A DNA stretch of 64,000 nucleotides from Gallionellaceae bacterium (GTDB lineage: Bacteria > Pseudomonadota > Gammaproteobacteria > Burkholderiales > Gallionellaceae): the NCBI GenBank assembly GCA_030823955.1, contig JAVBYO010000013.1, positions 1 through 64,000 on the forward strand, written 5' to 3'. A model generated the notes under the pieces. That model did not search any database and was not told the origin of the DNA. It saw nothing but the letters and a program-made list of their open reading frames with translations. Each line of letters starts with the position of its first letter. Within the stretch, counting starts at the first letter, position 1. The translations under genes and the position numbers were made by a program. Shown here in pieces: positions 1 through 8,315 of the stretch.

Positions 1-239
1 TTCTTGTGTAGGAAGTTGCTTCTCGGACTTTGTAGGAAAAAGTCTTATGACCCGGACGGGTGCTTGATGCCATTATCCCGATCTTTTCCCATTCCAATCG
101 GATGAATAGCGGGGGGTTTACTCGTTTTTTCGTATGGATACTCGCCCCGTCCCGCATCTGTTTATGCACACCAGATGCGCGGTATCAACAGGCCAGCTAC
201 GATCAAGAATCCACATCTGCAAAATATTGGGGCAGACAA
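1..239. other. No recognisable gene
   Basis: Stretch upstream of the tRNA promoter. A 65-codon open frame from 60 to 257 has no ribosome binding site and no family resemblance, and it runs through the promoter of the tRNA, so I do not call it. I see no hairpin or repeat here. Confidence 0.5.
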
Positions 240-268
240 TTGACCAAAAGGCGCTGAACGATTAGTAT
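240..268 (+). promoter_or_regulatory. Sigma-70 promoter of tRNA-Asn
   Basis: TTGACC at 240-245 and TAGTAT at 263-268 are separated by 17 bases. They are followed by a G+C-rich discriminator (gcgcgcc, 269-275), the arrangement typical of stringently controlled stable-RNA promoters. Transcription would start about 9 bases upstream of the mature tRNA. Confidence 0.75.
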
Positions 269-283
269 GCGCGCCTCATCAAT

Positions 284-359
284 TCCCTGATAGCTCAGTC
301 GGTAGAGCGACGGACTGTTAATCCGCAGGTCCCTGGTTCGAGTCCAGGTCGGGGAGCCA
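284..359 (+). tRNA. tRNA-Asn (GTT)
   Basis: A 76-nt cloverleaf with encoded CCA. The seven-base acceptor stem TCCCTGA pairs with TCGGGGA (one G-U), the anticodon loop reads CTGTTAA giving anticodon GTT, and the T arm is canonical (TTCGAGT between CCTGG and CCAGG). It has its own promoter and terminator. Its 3' end has served as an attachment site, because the last 11 bases plus the downstream flank recur at 2455-2477. Confidence 0.97.
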
Positions 360-372
360 AGTTTAGATTCAA
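349..372 (+). repeat. Attachment-site-like repeat, tRNA copy
   Basis: The tRNA 3' end TCGGGGAGCCA and the following gtttagattcaa match 2455-2477 apart from one inserted A. Direct repetition of a tRNA 3' end is the hallmark of integrase-mediated insertion. The segment between the copies is about 2.1 kb and has lost any integrase gene. Confidence 0.75.
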
Positions 373-378
373 CCACTT

Positions 379-410
379 AGACCACCCATCGCGGTGGTCT
401 TTGTGTTTTT
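379..410 (+). terminator. Rho-independent terminator of tRNA-Asn
   Basis: AGACCACC (379-386) pairs with GGTGGTCT (393-400) around the loop catcgc, followed by a T-rich tail ending in five T's. A homologous hairpin with the same loop and a changed but still paired stem follows the second tRNA tail at 2482. Confidence 0.85.
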
Positions 411-667
411 CACCTCCCGATGCACTGATCTATATTCTGAAAGTCCGCAGCTCGGCATCGCAGGCGCAGCTGGAGTCGGTATAAGCTCTAGTTGCATCTG
501 AACTCGCTGTGGGTGCCCTAGGGCGCTGTTTTGTAGCCAGATGAGTCCCGGTTGCCTACTTACTGCTCCAAGCAACAAATGGGGTTATTACACAGTAAAA
601 TACCTACTTAAAGAGCGGATAAAATCCGGTATGCTGTTTTTCTAGCGTTATTATGAACTCATGAGCC
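411..667. other. Gene-poor start of the island remnant
   Basis: Between the tRNA terminator and the first island gene there is no convincing ORF, RNA or repeat. Minus-strand frames here are short and lack ribosome binding sites. Confidence 0.4.
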
Positions 668-1534
668 ATGCTTGCCGTAAAGCTATTTACTAACACGCCA
701 CATGAAGTCAACTCGTCGGCACTTTCACTTGCTGAGGATGGCAAAATCCCTTGCGGTATCGAGGTCGGGATTTATTCACCTGACAAGCTTTCTCCAGATC
801 TTGAAGCGCGAATCAAGAACCTCCGTAACGAGACTAAGGTGCTACACAGCAATTGGCGGGAAATTGGCTTGGGCGAAATTTCCAATAGGCGCCCCGAAAC
901 ATTGCGTCATCTTGAAAATGAAATGTTTGCGTCCCGACGCATGGGTATCTCTAAATCAATCATTCATACGTATCGGAATTCAAATGATACTGTTCGTGTC
1001 ATATATCCAGACCCAAAATTAGCTGCTAATCAGTGGGCAGATTCAGCACTGCAGATGTTCGATATGGGGATGCGGCCGCTAGTCGAAAAAACATTTGAAT
1101 CACTGCCATGGCTACAAGCATTTTATTCAGAATGGCATAAATTAGGCATTGCGAGCAAGACTGGGTTCTGTTTTGACATTGGTCATTCTCGCGTTTGGCA
1201 TCGTGTGCAACTCGAACTTTGGCTTGACTTTACAAGGAGCCTCCGCGACCAAGGCTTTGCCATTCATTTCCACATTCATGGTAACGCTGGTGACTTTGAT
1301 TGCCACAGACCACTGCACCTCGCACATGAGGAAGGCTTGCTCGCCCCATCAAAGGATTGGGCGCCACGCGGTGTCCTGCCGTGGCTCCGTGATGCTATGC
1401 GAGAGCATCCTGAAAGCCTTTTCACGCTGGAAAGTAAAACAGAATATGCAATCCCAGCTTTCAAGTTTGCAATCGATACCCTAAAAGAAAATCCAGCCGT
1501 ACCAATGGAATTACAGTCCATAGAGACATCATAA
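668..1534 (+). CDS. TIM-barrel (xylose-isomerase-like) protein, function unknown
   Basis: A 288-residue soluble protein. The spacing of short hydrophobic strands followed by acidic or His residues suggests an AP-endonuclease/xylose-isomerase-like TIM barrel: a GFCFDIGHS segment near residue 165, an HIHGNAGD segment near 200 and a TLESK segment near 258 look like metal-ligand strand ends. No signal peptide or membrane helix. The start is uncertain because no strong Shine-Dalgarno precedes 668. It lies inside the tRNA-Asn island remnant and is lower in G+C than the core genes, consistent with acquisition. The substrate cannot be inferred. Confidence 0.7.
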   Translation: MLAVKLFTNTPHEVNSSALSLAEDGKIPCGIEVGIYSPDKLSPDLEARIKNLRNETKVLHSNWREIGLGEISNRRPETLRHLENEMFASRRMGISKSIIHTYRNSNDTVRVIYPDPKLAANQWADSALQMFDMGMRPLVEKTFESLPWLQAFYSEWHKLGIASKTGFCFDIGHSRVWHRVQLELWLDFTRSLRDQGFAIHFHIHGNAGDFDCHRPLHLAHEEGLLAPSKDWAPRGVLPWLRDAMREHPESLFTLESKTEYAIPAFKFAIDTLKENPAVPMELQSIETS

Positions 1535-1653
1535 AAATTACTGAGCAGACAGAAAACATTCACGGCTACTGTATGGCCGATTGGGATCGATGCAGAATGT
1601 CGCCAAGTAATTTTGTGCGCTATATCGACCAGCCAAGAGAGGCTGGAAGGTGT

Positions 1654-2100
1654 CTAAATATGCGGGGGGGATTCAATCTCAAAGTGGGATGAGCGCACAG
1701 CAAATATAACCAAGCTCATCCCACCAAGCAATCCGAAGAAAATATCAGAAAGGGTGTCACGTACTCCAAGATTCATTTTTGTGCCGAGCATAGCATCACA
1801 TGTAAACTCGTAGAATTCCCAAATCACAACAGTCATGGCAGTGAGACCGATTGCAGAGACCGCCAGAATAACTTTAGGAACATGTCCAACTATACGCTGT
1901 GAATGTACGATAGCAATTATGAAAAAATATGTGAAAGCCAACCCACTGAAAAAGTGCGCCAACATATCAAGCCAAGGGTAATGAATGTAAACGTGCAAAA
2001 TTTTCCCAGCTCCAATATCAAACAATAAATAAGCACTAACCGGAGCCCATGCGGCTTGTTTGAAGATGCTCACTAAACAATCTCTCAATAAAGGTTTCAT
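1654..2100 (-). CDS. YjdF-like (DUF2238) membrane protein
   Basis: A 148-residue integral membrane protein with about four hydrophobic segments. The pattern WLDMLAHFFSGLAF, a conserved WEFYE in the third segment and a late DTLSDIFFGLLGG are characteristic of the DUF2238/YjdF family, whose biochemical function is not established. It is transcribed towards the preceding island gene and shares the island's lower G+C. Length is somewhat shorter than typical family members, with the first helix less hydrophobic. Membrane location is well supported; role unknown. Confidence 0.75.
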   Translation of the reverse strand: MKPLLRDCLVSIFKQAAWAPVSAYLLFDIGAGKILHVYIHYPWLDMLAHFFSGLAFTYFFIIAIVHSQRIVGHVPKVILAVSAIGLTAMTVVIWEFYEFTCDAMLGTKMNLGVRDTLSDIFFGLLGGMSLVIFAVRSSHFEIESPPHI

Positions 2101-2454
2101 CCTCTTTCATCTACCCAAAACTGGTTATTTTAAAATCGATTGCATTACGGCCTGTGGGAAAGCTGAATATTAATCCTGGAACTGGTACGTTCCAAGTTTC
2201 GTAGTGAATCAACCTTAGTTAGCTAGACACCCTCCTGCTACTCAAAACACTACCCATCGAACAAAACAACATTGCCGAGCAATCGATCAAGGTTAGCGTT
2301 AGACTTGTTTATATCTCTTTCGAGCCCTACAATCTTAATAATGACCAATTGCAGGATGCGGCATTGTTATGAATTGCCAATTAATTAGGTAGCTTTTTTC
2401 ATAAATTTGGCTGGAAGTACAACTTCGATTTTTGCGGTTCGTAGTAAGAACTGC
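2101..2454. other. Intergenic, right part of the island remnant
   Basis: A+T-rich sequence with no supported gene. It holds one short palindrome (GGAAC-tggtac-GTTCC near 2176) and ends at the second attachment-like repeat. No integrase or excisionase remnant is readable. Confidence 0.4.
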
Positions 2455-2477
2455 TCGGGGAGCCAGTTTAGATTCAA
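2455..2477 (+). repeat. Attachment-site-like repeat, distal copy
   Basis: TCGGGGAGCCA followed by gtttagattcaa repeats the tRNA-Asn 3' end and flank at 349-372. Upstream of base 2455 the similarity to the tRNA stops, so this is only the 3' tail. Confidence 0.75.
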
Positions 2478-2481
2478 ACAC

Positions 2482-2515
2482 AAAGGCCATCCATCGCGGT
2501 GGCCTTTGTGTTTTT
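2482..2515 (+). terminator. Terminator, duplicated from the tRNA-Asn locus
   Basis: AAAGGCCATC (2482-2491) pairs with GGTGGCCTTT (2498-2507) around catcgc, then a T-rich tail. The loop and inner pairs equal those of the terminator at 379. The outer stem has changed on both sides but stays paired, so the structure has been maintained after duplication. Confidence 0.75.
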
Positions 2516-2826
2516 CTGCTTAGACAGCCCAACCCGCGTTCCAGAAATACGGTTCGTTGCTGGCTCAGAAGATATCCTGATAGCGGCAGATTTGAACTCC
2601 AGCTCATTGCCCGTTCAGCCGCAACACATCCTCAGCGTGGAATATATAACGGTCTAGTCCGCCTCTATATCCCGGCCCCCGATATCTACATATTCGTGTG
2701 ATTGGATTAAGCCGTTTGGCATATACCAATTTCACATTTCTTCACCCATTATCTCATCATGGTTTTTATTGAAGAATTTACAAACTCACTCTTGAAGATC
2801 AGCCCTCCACAGAAAGGAAAATCATC
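2516..2826. other. Intergenic, no gene seen
   Basis: No supported ORF or RNA. A frame at 2432-2701 crosses the attachment-like repeat and is rejected. The stretch ends with the ribosome binding site of the small gene at 2827. Confidence 0.4.
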
Positions 2827-3000
2827 ATGGACTATTGCATTCTTTGCTGTAACTGCCGGGTACAAACAGCGCCAAATTTAGCCAAGAACTCAGGGATCTG
2901 CTGGCCTAAAGACAAGAAGGTCGTTCCGACCAATGTGCCCCATCAGTGTGCAAGCTGGAATAAGAGCTACGACTCTCAAGCGTCGAGGCCGGCAGCCTAG
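2827..3000 (+). CDS. Small cysteine-rich protein
   Basis: A 57-residue ORF starting at ATG 2827 behind a good ribosome binding site (gaaaggaaaa, eight bases upstream). It has six cysteines, four of them in a CxxCCxC cluster at residues 4-10 and the others at 25 and 41, suggesting a metal-bound or disulphide mini-domain. No signal peptide. The next small gene at 3074 has an almost identical leader (ctgaaaggaaaat), hinting at shared origin or joint expression. I recognise no family. Coding status rests on the start signal and the Cys pattern. Confidence 0.5.
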   Translation: MDYCILCCNCRVQTAPNLAKNSGICWPKDKKVVPTNVPHQCASWNKSYDSQASRPAA

Positions 3001-3073
3001 ACCAAGTCCTCGCCATGCGTTTTATAACCAAGGTGTAATCCGGATTCAATCAACTAGCTGAAAGGAAAATAAG

Positions 3074-3256
3074 ATGAGCTATCTATTCTTCATGTCGGTG
3101 GTTCTGGTGTTGGGAACTGTGGTTCTAATGGCAGGTAATCTGCTGATCCGAGATCCCCGGCTGTCCAAAAAAGAGGCTTTCGGCGATAGTGTCGCTTGGG
3201 GTTTGGGCTTCCTGTCCTTCTTTGCTGCCGAATTTCTAATTCTCGGGAATGCTTGA
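3074..3256 (+). CDS. Small two-helix membrane protein
   Basis: A 60-residue protein with two hydrophobic segments (about 4-24 and 42-57) separated by a charged loop (RDPRLSKKEAFGD). The ATG follows a purine-rich ribosome binding site (aaaggaaaataag). The topology implies a small inner-membrane protein of unknown function. An antisense frame at 3079-3354 is its shadow. Confidence 0.6.
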   Translation: MSYLFFMSVVLVLGTVVLMAGNLLIRDPRLSKKEAFGDSVAWGLGFLSFFAAEFLILGNA

Positions 3257-3420
3257 CTCGCTACCAGTTCGTAGATCAACACCCCGGCTAGCCCTTGGCT
3301 CCATAGAAGTGCAAGGGCAGCTCTTTCCGCCCGGATTATTTTTAGACAAGGCACTTCGTTAGCTGTAGTATTGACGGGGGTTTTGGGATGTTGAAAACGG
3401 CAAGATTGTCGATTCGAAAT

Positions 3421-3450
3421 GTTCTTGGTTCGAATCTAGGACGGAGAGCC
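3421..3450 (+). repeat. Degenerate tRNA 3'-half remnant
   Basis: The segment around ttggttcgaatctagg acggagagcc lines up with the T arm and acceptor 3' strand of the tRNA-Asn at 284 with several substitutions, but no matching 5' acceptor strand or anticodon arm is found upstream. As in the two other copies, a rho-independent terminator follows directly. It is a tRNA pseudo-tail, probably another attachment scar. Confidence 0.5.
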
Positions 3451-3460
3451 GGAACATGTA

Positions 3461-3493
3461 AAGGCCTGTAGTGATACAGGCCTTTTTTATTTT
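3461..3493 (+). terminator. Rho-independent terminator
   Basis: AAGGCCTGTA (3461-3470) and TACAGGCCTT (3475-3484) form a perfect 10-bp stem around gtga, followed by a T-rich run to 3493. It follows the degenerate tRNA tail and would end transcription from the 3074 gene. Confidence 0.85.
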
Positions 3494-3579
3494 GTGCTAG
3501 GGTACGCCCTGACCCTATACGGAGGGCCGTTGCGCCTGTCTTGCTACCATGCTGAGCGGTGAATCGTGAGGAGAGCACG

Positions 3580-4401
3580 TTGTTATTTAAGCTGATCAAA
3601 TTTGGGCTTTTGCTTGCCGTCTTTGCCGGATTGACGGGCTGCGTGGTCAAGAGCAAGAAGAAAATCAAGAACACGGTCTCTATCGAGCAGTTGCGCCGCG
3701 GGAACAGCGATACTGCGTGGCTGATGCAGGTGTTGCCTGGTGATCTCTCCGAAAAACTGGTGTTGACTCCGGCGACCTACCGCAACGGGGTCTATGTCTG
3801 TGCCATTGAGAACCTGTCCAAACCCTGCCTGCCTAAACTGAGTGCGCTGGTCGCCGAGCGGTTGGAGCAAAAAGGCATTCTGGTAGTTCCCGATCAGAGC
3901 AAAGCCGTTGCCACGCTGTACTTTGAGACCTGGTTTGACAGTTTCTCCAGCCATACCAATATCCCCAAGGCGGAAAAAGGCGTTCCGATCAATCCGACCG
4001 TGATGGGCAAGAGCTTTGCGGCCAAGATCGAACAGAGTTTTACGACCGGGGCTCCGCCCGATGTGCACAAACGTTTTCGGGAAGCGTCCGATCCCTTTGC
4101 TTCGGTGACTGTCAATTCGAACGATGACCAGAAATATATCTATGCCGCGTTCATCGCCGTCGAGATGGAAGATGCTGTGGATTATCCGGGCGAGAACGGT
4201 GTCGGGGCGAGCACGAATCCTTGGGTGCGACCGCCTATCGGCAGAAAGGCCTGGATGAAAGAACGCGCCTCCCCGCCGAAACGCTCCTTGATCGGCAATT
4301 ACAACGGCGAGATACCCACCGAAAAAGCCGTATTGCCGATGCTCAAAGATGCCATAGACCTGCTCATCATCCGTACCGGGCAAGCTCCAAGAAGAAAATA
4401 G
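3580..4401 (+). CDS. Outer-membrane-type lipoprotein, unknown function
   Basis: A 273-residue lipoprotein precursor. I choose TTG 3580 because AGGAG lies six bases upstream; a GTG at 3559 is in frame but has no such site. The product begins with a short basic region, a hydrophobic helix and a lipobox LTGC, so Cys near residue 21 would be lipidated. The mature part has no recognised domain; a segment resembling proteins that report age-dependent or stress levels is not evident. Next downstream, unlinked in function, is an HDOD gene. Confidence 0.75.
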   Translation: MLFKLIKFGLLLAVFAGLTGCVVKSKKKIKNTVSIEQLRRGNSDTAWLMQVLPGDLSEKLVLTPATYRNGVYVCAIENLSKPCLPKLSALVAERLEQKGILVVPDQSKAVATLYFETWFDSFSSHTNIPKAEKGVPINPTVMGKSFAAKIEQSFTTGAPPDVHKRFREASDPFASVTVNSNDDQKYIYAAFIAVEMEDAVDYPGENGVGASTNPWVRPPIGRKAWMKERASPPKRSLIGNYNGEIPTEKAVLPMLKDAIDLLIIRTGQAPRRK

Positions 4402-4507
4402 GCTCGCTCCCGAATCAGCCTGCCTGCGGACGATAACGTGTTTGCGGGTATAATCCGGCCCGGACGGCAAGAGAAAATGCCGTCACAAACATTCATCCGA
4501 AGCGCCC

Positions 4508-5365
4508 ATGAAAAGAATCGAAAATCCCGAGGTAGACGAACAGGTCCTGCTCGACAAAGTGTTGGATAGTCAGATCAAGATCCCTCCCCAGCCTGCTATC
4601 CTGCTGGAGATCGACAGACTGATCAATTCACCGAACAATCAGCTCACCGCAATCGGCAAACTGATCACCAAGGATGTCGGCCTGAGCGCCGCCATCTTCA
4701 AACTGGTCAATTCGTCGTTCTACAAGTCGCCGGCTCCGATCACCAGCATCCAGAAAGCGATCACCGTCCTTGGGCTGTCACAGGTCTCCAATCTGATCAA
4801 AGGACTCTCGTTACGCGGTGCGATAGGCGGGAATGAACTGGCCTACGAAAAATTCTGGGAACGCTCCGACGAGATCGCCACGCTCTGCGCGATCATTGCC
4901 AACAAACAACTCTCCGCCTGTAACATCCCCGTTGACCAGTCCTATATGGCCGGCCTGTTCCACGAGTGCGGCGTACCTATACTGATGCAGCGCTTTCCCC
5001 AGTATTGCCAGACGTTCCGCCTCAACCAGGGTAGCCATTGGCCGGATTTCTATGAGGAAGATATACACTTCCAGACCGACCACACCATTGTCGGCTTTCT
5101 GGTGACCAAACACTGGAATCTTCCTGAGTACATCTGTCAGGCGGTGCGTTTTCACCACGACCTGCTGCATGTCGATCATGCCGCACTGACATTGGTCTCC
5201 ATCCTGCAGATGGCAAGGCACCTGCACAAGAAGCTCCACCACATCAAAGATACAGAGTGGGGACAGATGGGCGACCAGGTGCTGGAAGAGATCGGTGTGG
5301 GGCGCGAAGGCTCGATCGAATTCATGGAAGACGTGCTGGAGACCTTTACCCTCCGGCGTCCCTGA
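4508..5365 (+). CDS. HDOD-domain signalling protein
   Basis: A 285-residue protein made almost wholly of an HDOD domain (about residues 20-220). Features include the opening IPPQPAILLEI, the VGLSAAIFKLVNSSFY segment and the ITSIQKAITVLGL helix. HDOD proteins are non-enzymatic relatives of HD phosphohydrolases that relay signals, often with c-di-GMP or chemotaxis systems. A TATAAT hexamer at 4449-4454 may be its -10 element. It ends eight bases before the convergent zapE. Confidence 0.9.
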   Translation: MKRIENPEVDEQVLLDKVLDSQIKIPPQPAILLEIDRLINSPNNQLTAIGKLITKDVGLSAAIFKLVNSSFYKSPAPITSIQKAITVLGLSQVSNLIKGLSLRGAIGGNELAYEKFWERSDEIATLCAIIANKQLSACNIPVDQSYMAGLFHECGVPILMQRFPQYCQTFRLNQGSHWPDFYEEDIHFQTDHTIVGFLVTKHWNLPEYICQAVRFHHDLLHVDHAALTLVSILQMARHLHKKLHHIKDTEWGQMGDQVLEEIGVGREGSIEFMEDVLETFTLRRP

Positions 5366-5372
5366 CGCAGAC

Positions 5373-6527
5373 TCACGCAGCCGGGGGAAAATTCAACGTG
5401 ACACTTTCCGATTGGTGCGCCAATCCCAGATAACCCTTGGATTGCATCTCGACCAGACGGCTTGCAGTACGGGCAAACTCCCCGTTTTGCGCGGCATCGC
5501 TGCATATCTCGTGCGGCGAAGCTGCCGCCGAAACTACCAATTTGACACGCTTGTCATACAGCACATCCACCAGCCAGATGAAACGCCGCACTGCGGGGGC
5601 ATCTTCTGCACTCATTCCGGGAATATGTGACAGGAACACAGTATGGAACTGGTGGGCGATCTCCAGATAGTCCGTCTGGTCGCGCGGCCCGCCGCAAAGA
5701 TCCGCAAACTCGAACCAGACCACGCCGTGTGACAAGCGCCGCACCGGAATCATGCGTCCAAGGATCTCGATCTGGCGTTCATCCTGTTGCTGGAGCGGAC
5801 TCAGGCGCTCGAACATCTCCGCCATGCGCGCATCACTCGCCGCATCAGCCGGCACCATGAACAACGAGGCATGTATCATCTCGCGCAAACGATAGTCGTT
5901 CCCCCCATCCACGTTGAGCACCCGCAGGTGGCGTTTGAGCAAAGTGATGGTGGGCAGGAATTTCTGCCGCTGCAGGCCGTTGGGATATAGACCGTCCGGC
6001 GGATAGTTGGAGGTGGTCATCAACACCACGCCGCGCTCGAACATCGCTTCCAGCAGACGACCAAGGATCATGGCATCGGCGATATCGTTCACATGGAATT
6101 CGTCGAAACATAACAGACGGGTGGAACTAGCGATCTTGTCGGCCAAAGCGAGCAGCGGGTCTTTTTCTCCGGCCAGCAGCTTCAGTTCGTGATGCACTTC
6201 CGCCATGAAGTTATGGAAATGGATGCGGCGTTTGCGGCGGTAAGGCACACAATCGTAGAACACGTCCATCAAAAAACTTTTGCCGCGCCCTACCCCGCCC
6301 CAGAAATATAAACCCTTGGGTACGTCCGGGCTGAGCAGGCTGCGCCCAAGGAAGTGATTGCGTTTGGCCTTGAAGTCGACCAACTGATGCCACAACACAT
6401 CCAGCACCTCTATCGCCGTTTCCTGCGCCGCATCGTGGATGAAACCCGGCTGGGCGCGCACCGTCTCATACCAGTCCTTGGGGCTCATACTGCCGTCGGA
6501 GGGGGGAGAGAAAAGGTGTTGCGACAT
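5373..6527 (-). CDS. zapE: Cell division ATPase ZapE (AFG1-like)
   Basis: A 384-residue P-loop ATPase of the AFG1/ZapE family. Walker A GGVGRGKS is at 77-84 and Walker B LLCFDEF at 138-144, followed by the family's HVNDIADAMIL sequence. ZapE binds the Z ring and modulates FtsZ assembly, especially at low oxygen or high temperature. Full length. No good Shine-Dalgarno is visible. murJ lies immediately upstream on the same strand, so the two envelope/division genes may be cotranscribed. Confidence 0.93.
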   Translation of the reverse strand: MSQHLFSPPSDGSMSPKDWYETVRAQPGFIHDAAQETAIEVLDVLWHQLVDFKAKRNHFLGRSLLSPDVPKGLYFWGGVGRGKSFLMDVFYDCVPYRRKRRIHFHNFMAEVHHELKLLAGEKDPLLALADKIASSTRLLCFDEFHVNDIADAMILGRLLEAMFERGVVLMTTSNYPPDGLYPNGLQRQKFLPTITLLKRHLRVLNVDGGNDYRLREMIHASLFMVPADAASDARMAEMFERLSPLQQQDERQIEILGRMIPVRRLSHGVVWFEFADLCGGPRDQTDYLEIAHQFHTVFLSHIPGMSAEDAPAVRRFIWLVDVLYDKRVKLVVSAAASPHEICSDAAQNGEFARTASRLVEMQSKGYLGLAHQSESVTLNFPPAA

Positions 6528-6560
6528 AATGTGCGTAACGTGAACGCGCCCTGTTCAGGC

Positions 6561-8099
6561 TCAGTTGGCACCGCGTTTGGCAAAATCCCGCAGCCGGAAG
6601 CCAAGCAGGAACAGCACCGCGAAATAGACTGCGACACCCAGCAGCACCAGCCAGGAGAGGTGCAGGATGCGTGTCCAGCCGTGGCTGGTGAGCCAATGCT
6701 GCTCGCTCCCCATGCCGAACCACAACGTCAGCCCCAGCGCCAGCAAGGCGACGCACAGTTTAAAAAAGAACTTGCCCCAGCCCGGCTCGGGACGATAGAT
6801 GTCGTGTTTGCGCAAGAAATAGAACAACAGCACCGAATTGAAGCAGGCCCCTAGACCGATGGCCAGCGCAAGCCCTGCATGTTGCAGCCAGCCCACGAAA
6901 GCGAGGTTCATCAGTTGGGTGAACACCAAAGTCGCGACACCGATCTTGACCGGTGTCTTGATATTCTGCCGCGCATAGAAGCCGGGCGCCAGCACCTTCA
7001 CCGCGATGAGGCCGATCAGGCCGATGCTGTAACCGACCAGCGCGTTGCGCGTCATCAGCACATCGTGCGCAGTGAATGCGCCATGCTGGAACATGGTGGC
7101 GAGCAAAGGCACGGCGATCATGCCCAGCGCCAGCGCAGCCGGCAGGGTGAGCATAAAGACCAGGCGCAAGCCCCAGTCCAGCAGTCTGGAGTATTCCTCC
7201 GTGCTGTTGTCGGCGTGATGTTTGGAGAGCGAGGGCAGCAGAATGGTGCCGAGCGCCGCCCCCAGCAGGCCGGAGGGGAATTCCATCAGGCGGTCGGCGT
7301 AATACAGCCAGGACACACTACCCGCCACCAAAAAAGACGCGAAGATGGTGTTGATGATGAGGCTGATCTGCGCGATGGATACGCCGAACAATGCCGGCCC
7401 CATCTGCTTGATGATGCGCCACACTCCCGCATCCTTCAGATTGAAACGCCACGTCGGCAACATGCCGATCTTCCTCAGGAACGGGATCTGGAACGCCAAC
7501 TGCACGGCGCCGCCGATGAATACTGCCCATCCCATGGCCAAAATGGGCGGATCGCAATATGGTGCCAGCCACAATGCCGCAGCGATGAAACACAGATTCA
7601 GCAGGACGGGAGCAAAGGCCGGCACCCAGAATTTGCTGTAGGTATTCAATATGCCCGCAGCCACCGCGACCAGCGAGATGAAGAAGATATAGGGCGACGT
7701 GATGCGCAGCAGTTGCACCGTGAGCGCGAACTTGTCCGGTTCCGTGACGAAGCCGGGGGCACTGATGTACACCAGGATGGGCGCAGCGATGATGCCGATA
7801 AGGGTGATGATGAACAGGATGAGCGCCAGCAGGGTCGTCACATGGTCGACCAGCAGCTTGGTTTCTTCTTGTCCTTTGCGGCTCTTGTACTCACCGAAGA
7901 TCGGTACAAACGCCTGCGAAAACGCGCCTTCAGCGAACATACGCCGCAGCAGATTGGGCAGCTTGAACGCGACGAAGAAGGCATCCGTCGCCATTCCGGC
8001 GCCAAAGATACGCGCGATAAGCACATCGCGCACAAACGCCAGGATGCGCGAAAGCAAGGTCAGGCTGCTGACCGCAGCGAGCGCTTTGAGTAGATTCAT
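6561..8099 (-). CDS. murJ: Lipid II flippase MurJ
   Basis: A 512-residue polytopic inner-membrane protein of the MOP/MVF superfamily, translocating lipid II for peptidoglycan synthesis. The ATG at 8099 gives the standard N terminus ([19 protein letters not shown]); a longer frame to 8174 adds non-conserved residues. The [12 protein letters not shown] and [17 protein letters not shown] sequences are signature MurJ elements, and about 14 membrane helices are visible. It is divergent from the 8316 signalling gene. Confidence 0.95.
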   Translation of the reverse strand: MNLLKALAAVSSLTLLSRILAFVRDVLIARIFGAGMATDAFFVAFKLPNLLRRMFAEGAFSQAFVPIFGEYKSRKGQEETKLLVDHVTTLLALILFIITLIGIIAAPILVYISAPGFVTEPDKFALTVQLLRITSPYIFFISLVAVAAGILNTYSKFWVPAFAPVLLNLCFIAAALWLAPYCDPPILAMGWAVFIGGAVQLAFQIPFLRKIGMLPTWRFNLKDAGVWRIIKQMGPALFGVSIAQISLIINTIFASFLVAGSVSWLYYADRLMEFPSGLLGAALGTILLPSLSKHHADNSTEEYSRLLDWGLRLVFMLTLPAALALGMIAVPLLATMFQHGAFTAHDVLMTRNALVGYSIGLIGLIAVKVLAPGFYARQNIKTPVKIGVATLVFTQLMNLAFVGWLQHAGLALAIGLGACFNSVLLFYFLRKHDIYRPEPGWGKFFFKLCVALLALGLTLWFGMGSEQHWLTSHGWTRILHLSWLVLLGVAVYFAVLFLLGFRLRDFAKRGAN

Positions 8100-8315
8100 G
8101 TCTGATCGATTAAGTTGGGCGAGCCATGCCGGCCGCAAAACAAGGCGCGGGTGCCATGATACCACCGTCCACAACGTGCCCGCTCCGTCAGCTCCCCGTA
8201 AGCCAGCTTCCGATTTGGGCTACGGCAGGTGGTAAGATGGCGCCGCCTGCTTGACCAGTCGCAACATCCGAACAACGATTTGGTAGACAACCCGCACGTG
8301 CGGCGGATCGAACAC

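Noticed and set aside
2335-2701. Short ORFs on both strands across the second tRNA tail
   Set aside because: They run through an attachment-like repeat and a terminator and have no start signals.
3361-3450. A complete third tRNA gene
   Set aside because: The 5' acceptor strand and a paired anticodon arm cannot be found; only the 3' half resembles a tRNA.
3583-4470. 295-codon minus-strand frame
   Set aside because: Opposite to the lipoprotein gene, which has a lipobox and a ribosome site; the reverse product has no domain.
6879-8093. 404-codon open frame on the plus strand
   Set aside because: It is antisense to murJ, rich in His/Gln/Asp/Arg as expected from the reverse frame of a G+C-rich membrane protein gene, and has no ribosome site.
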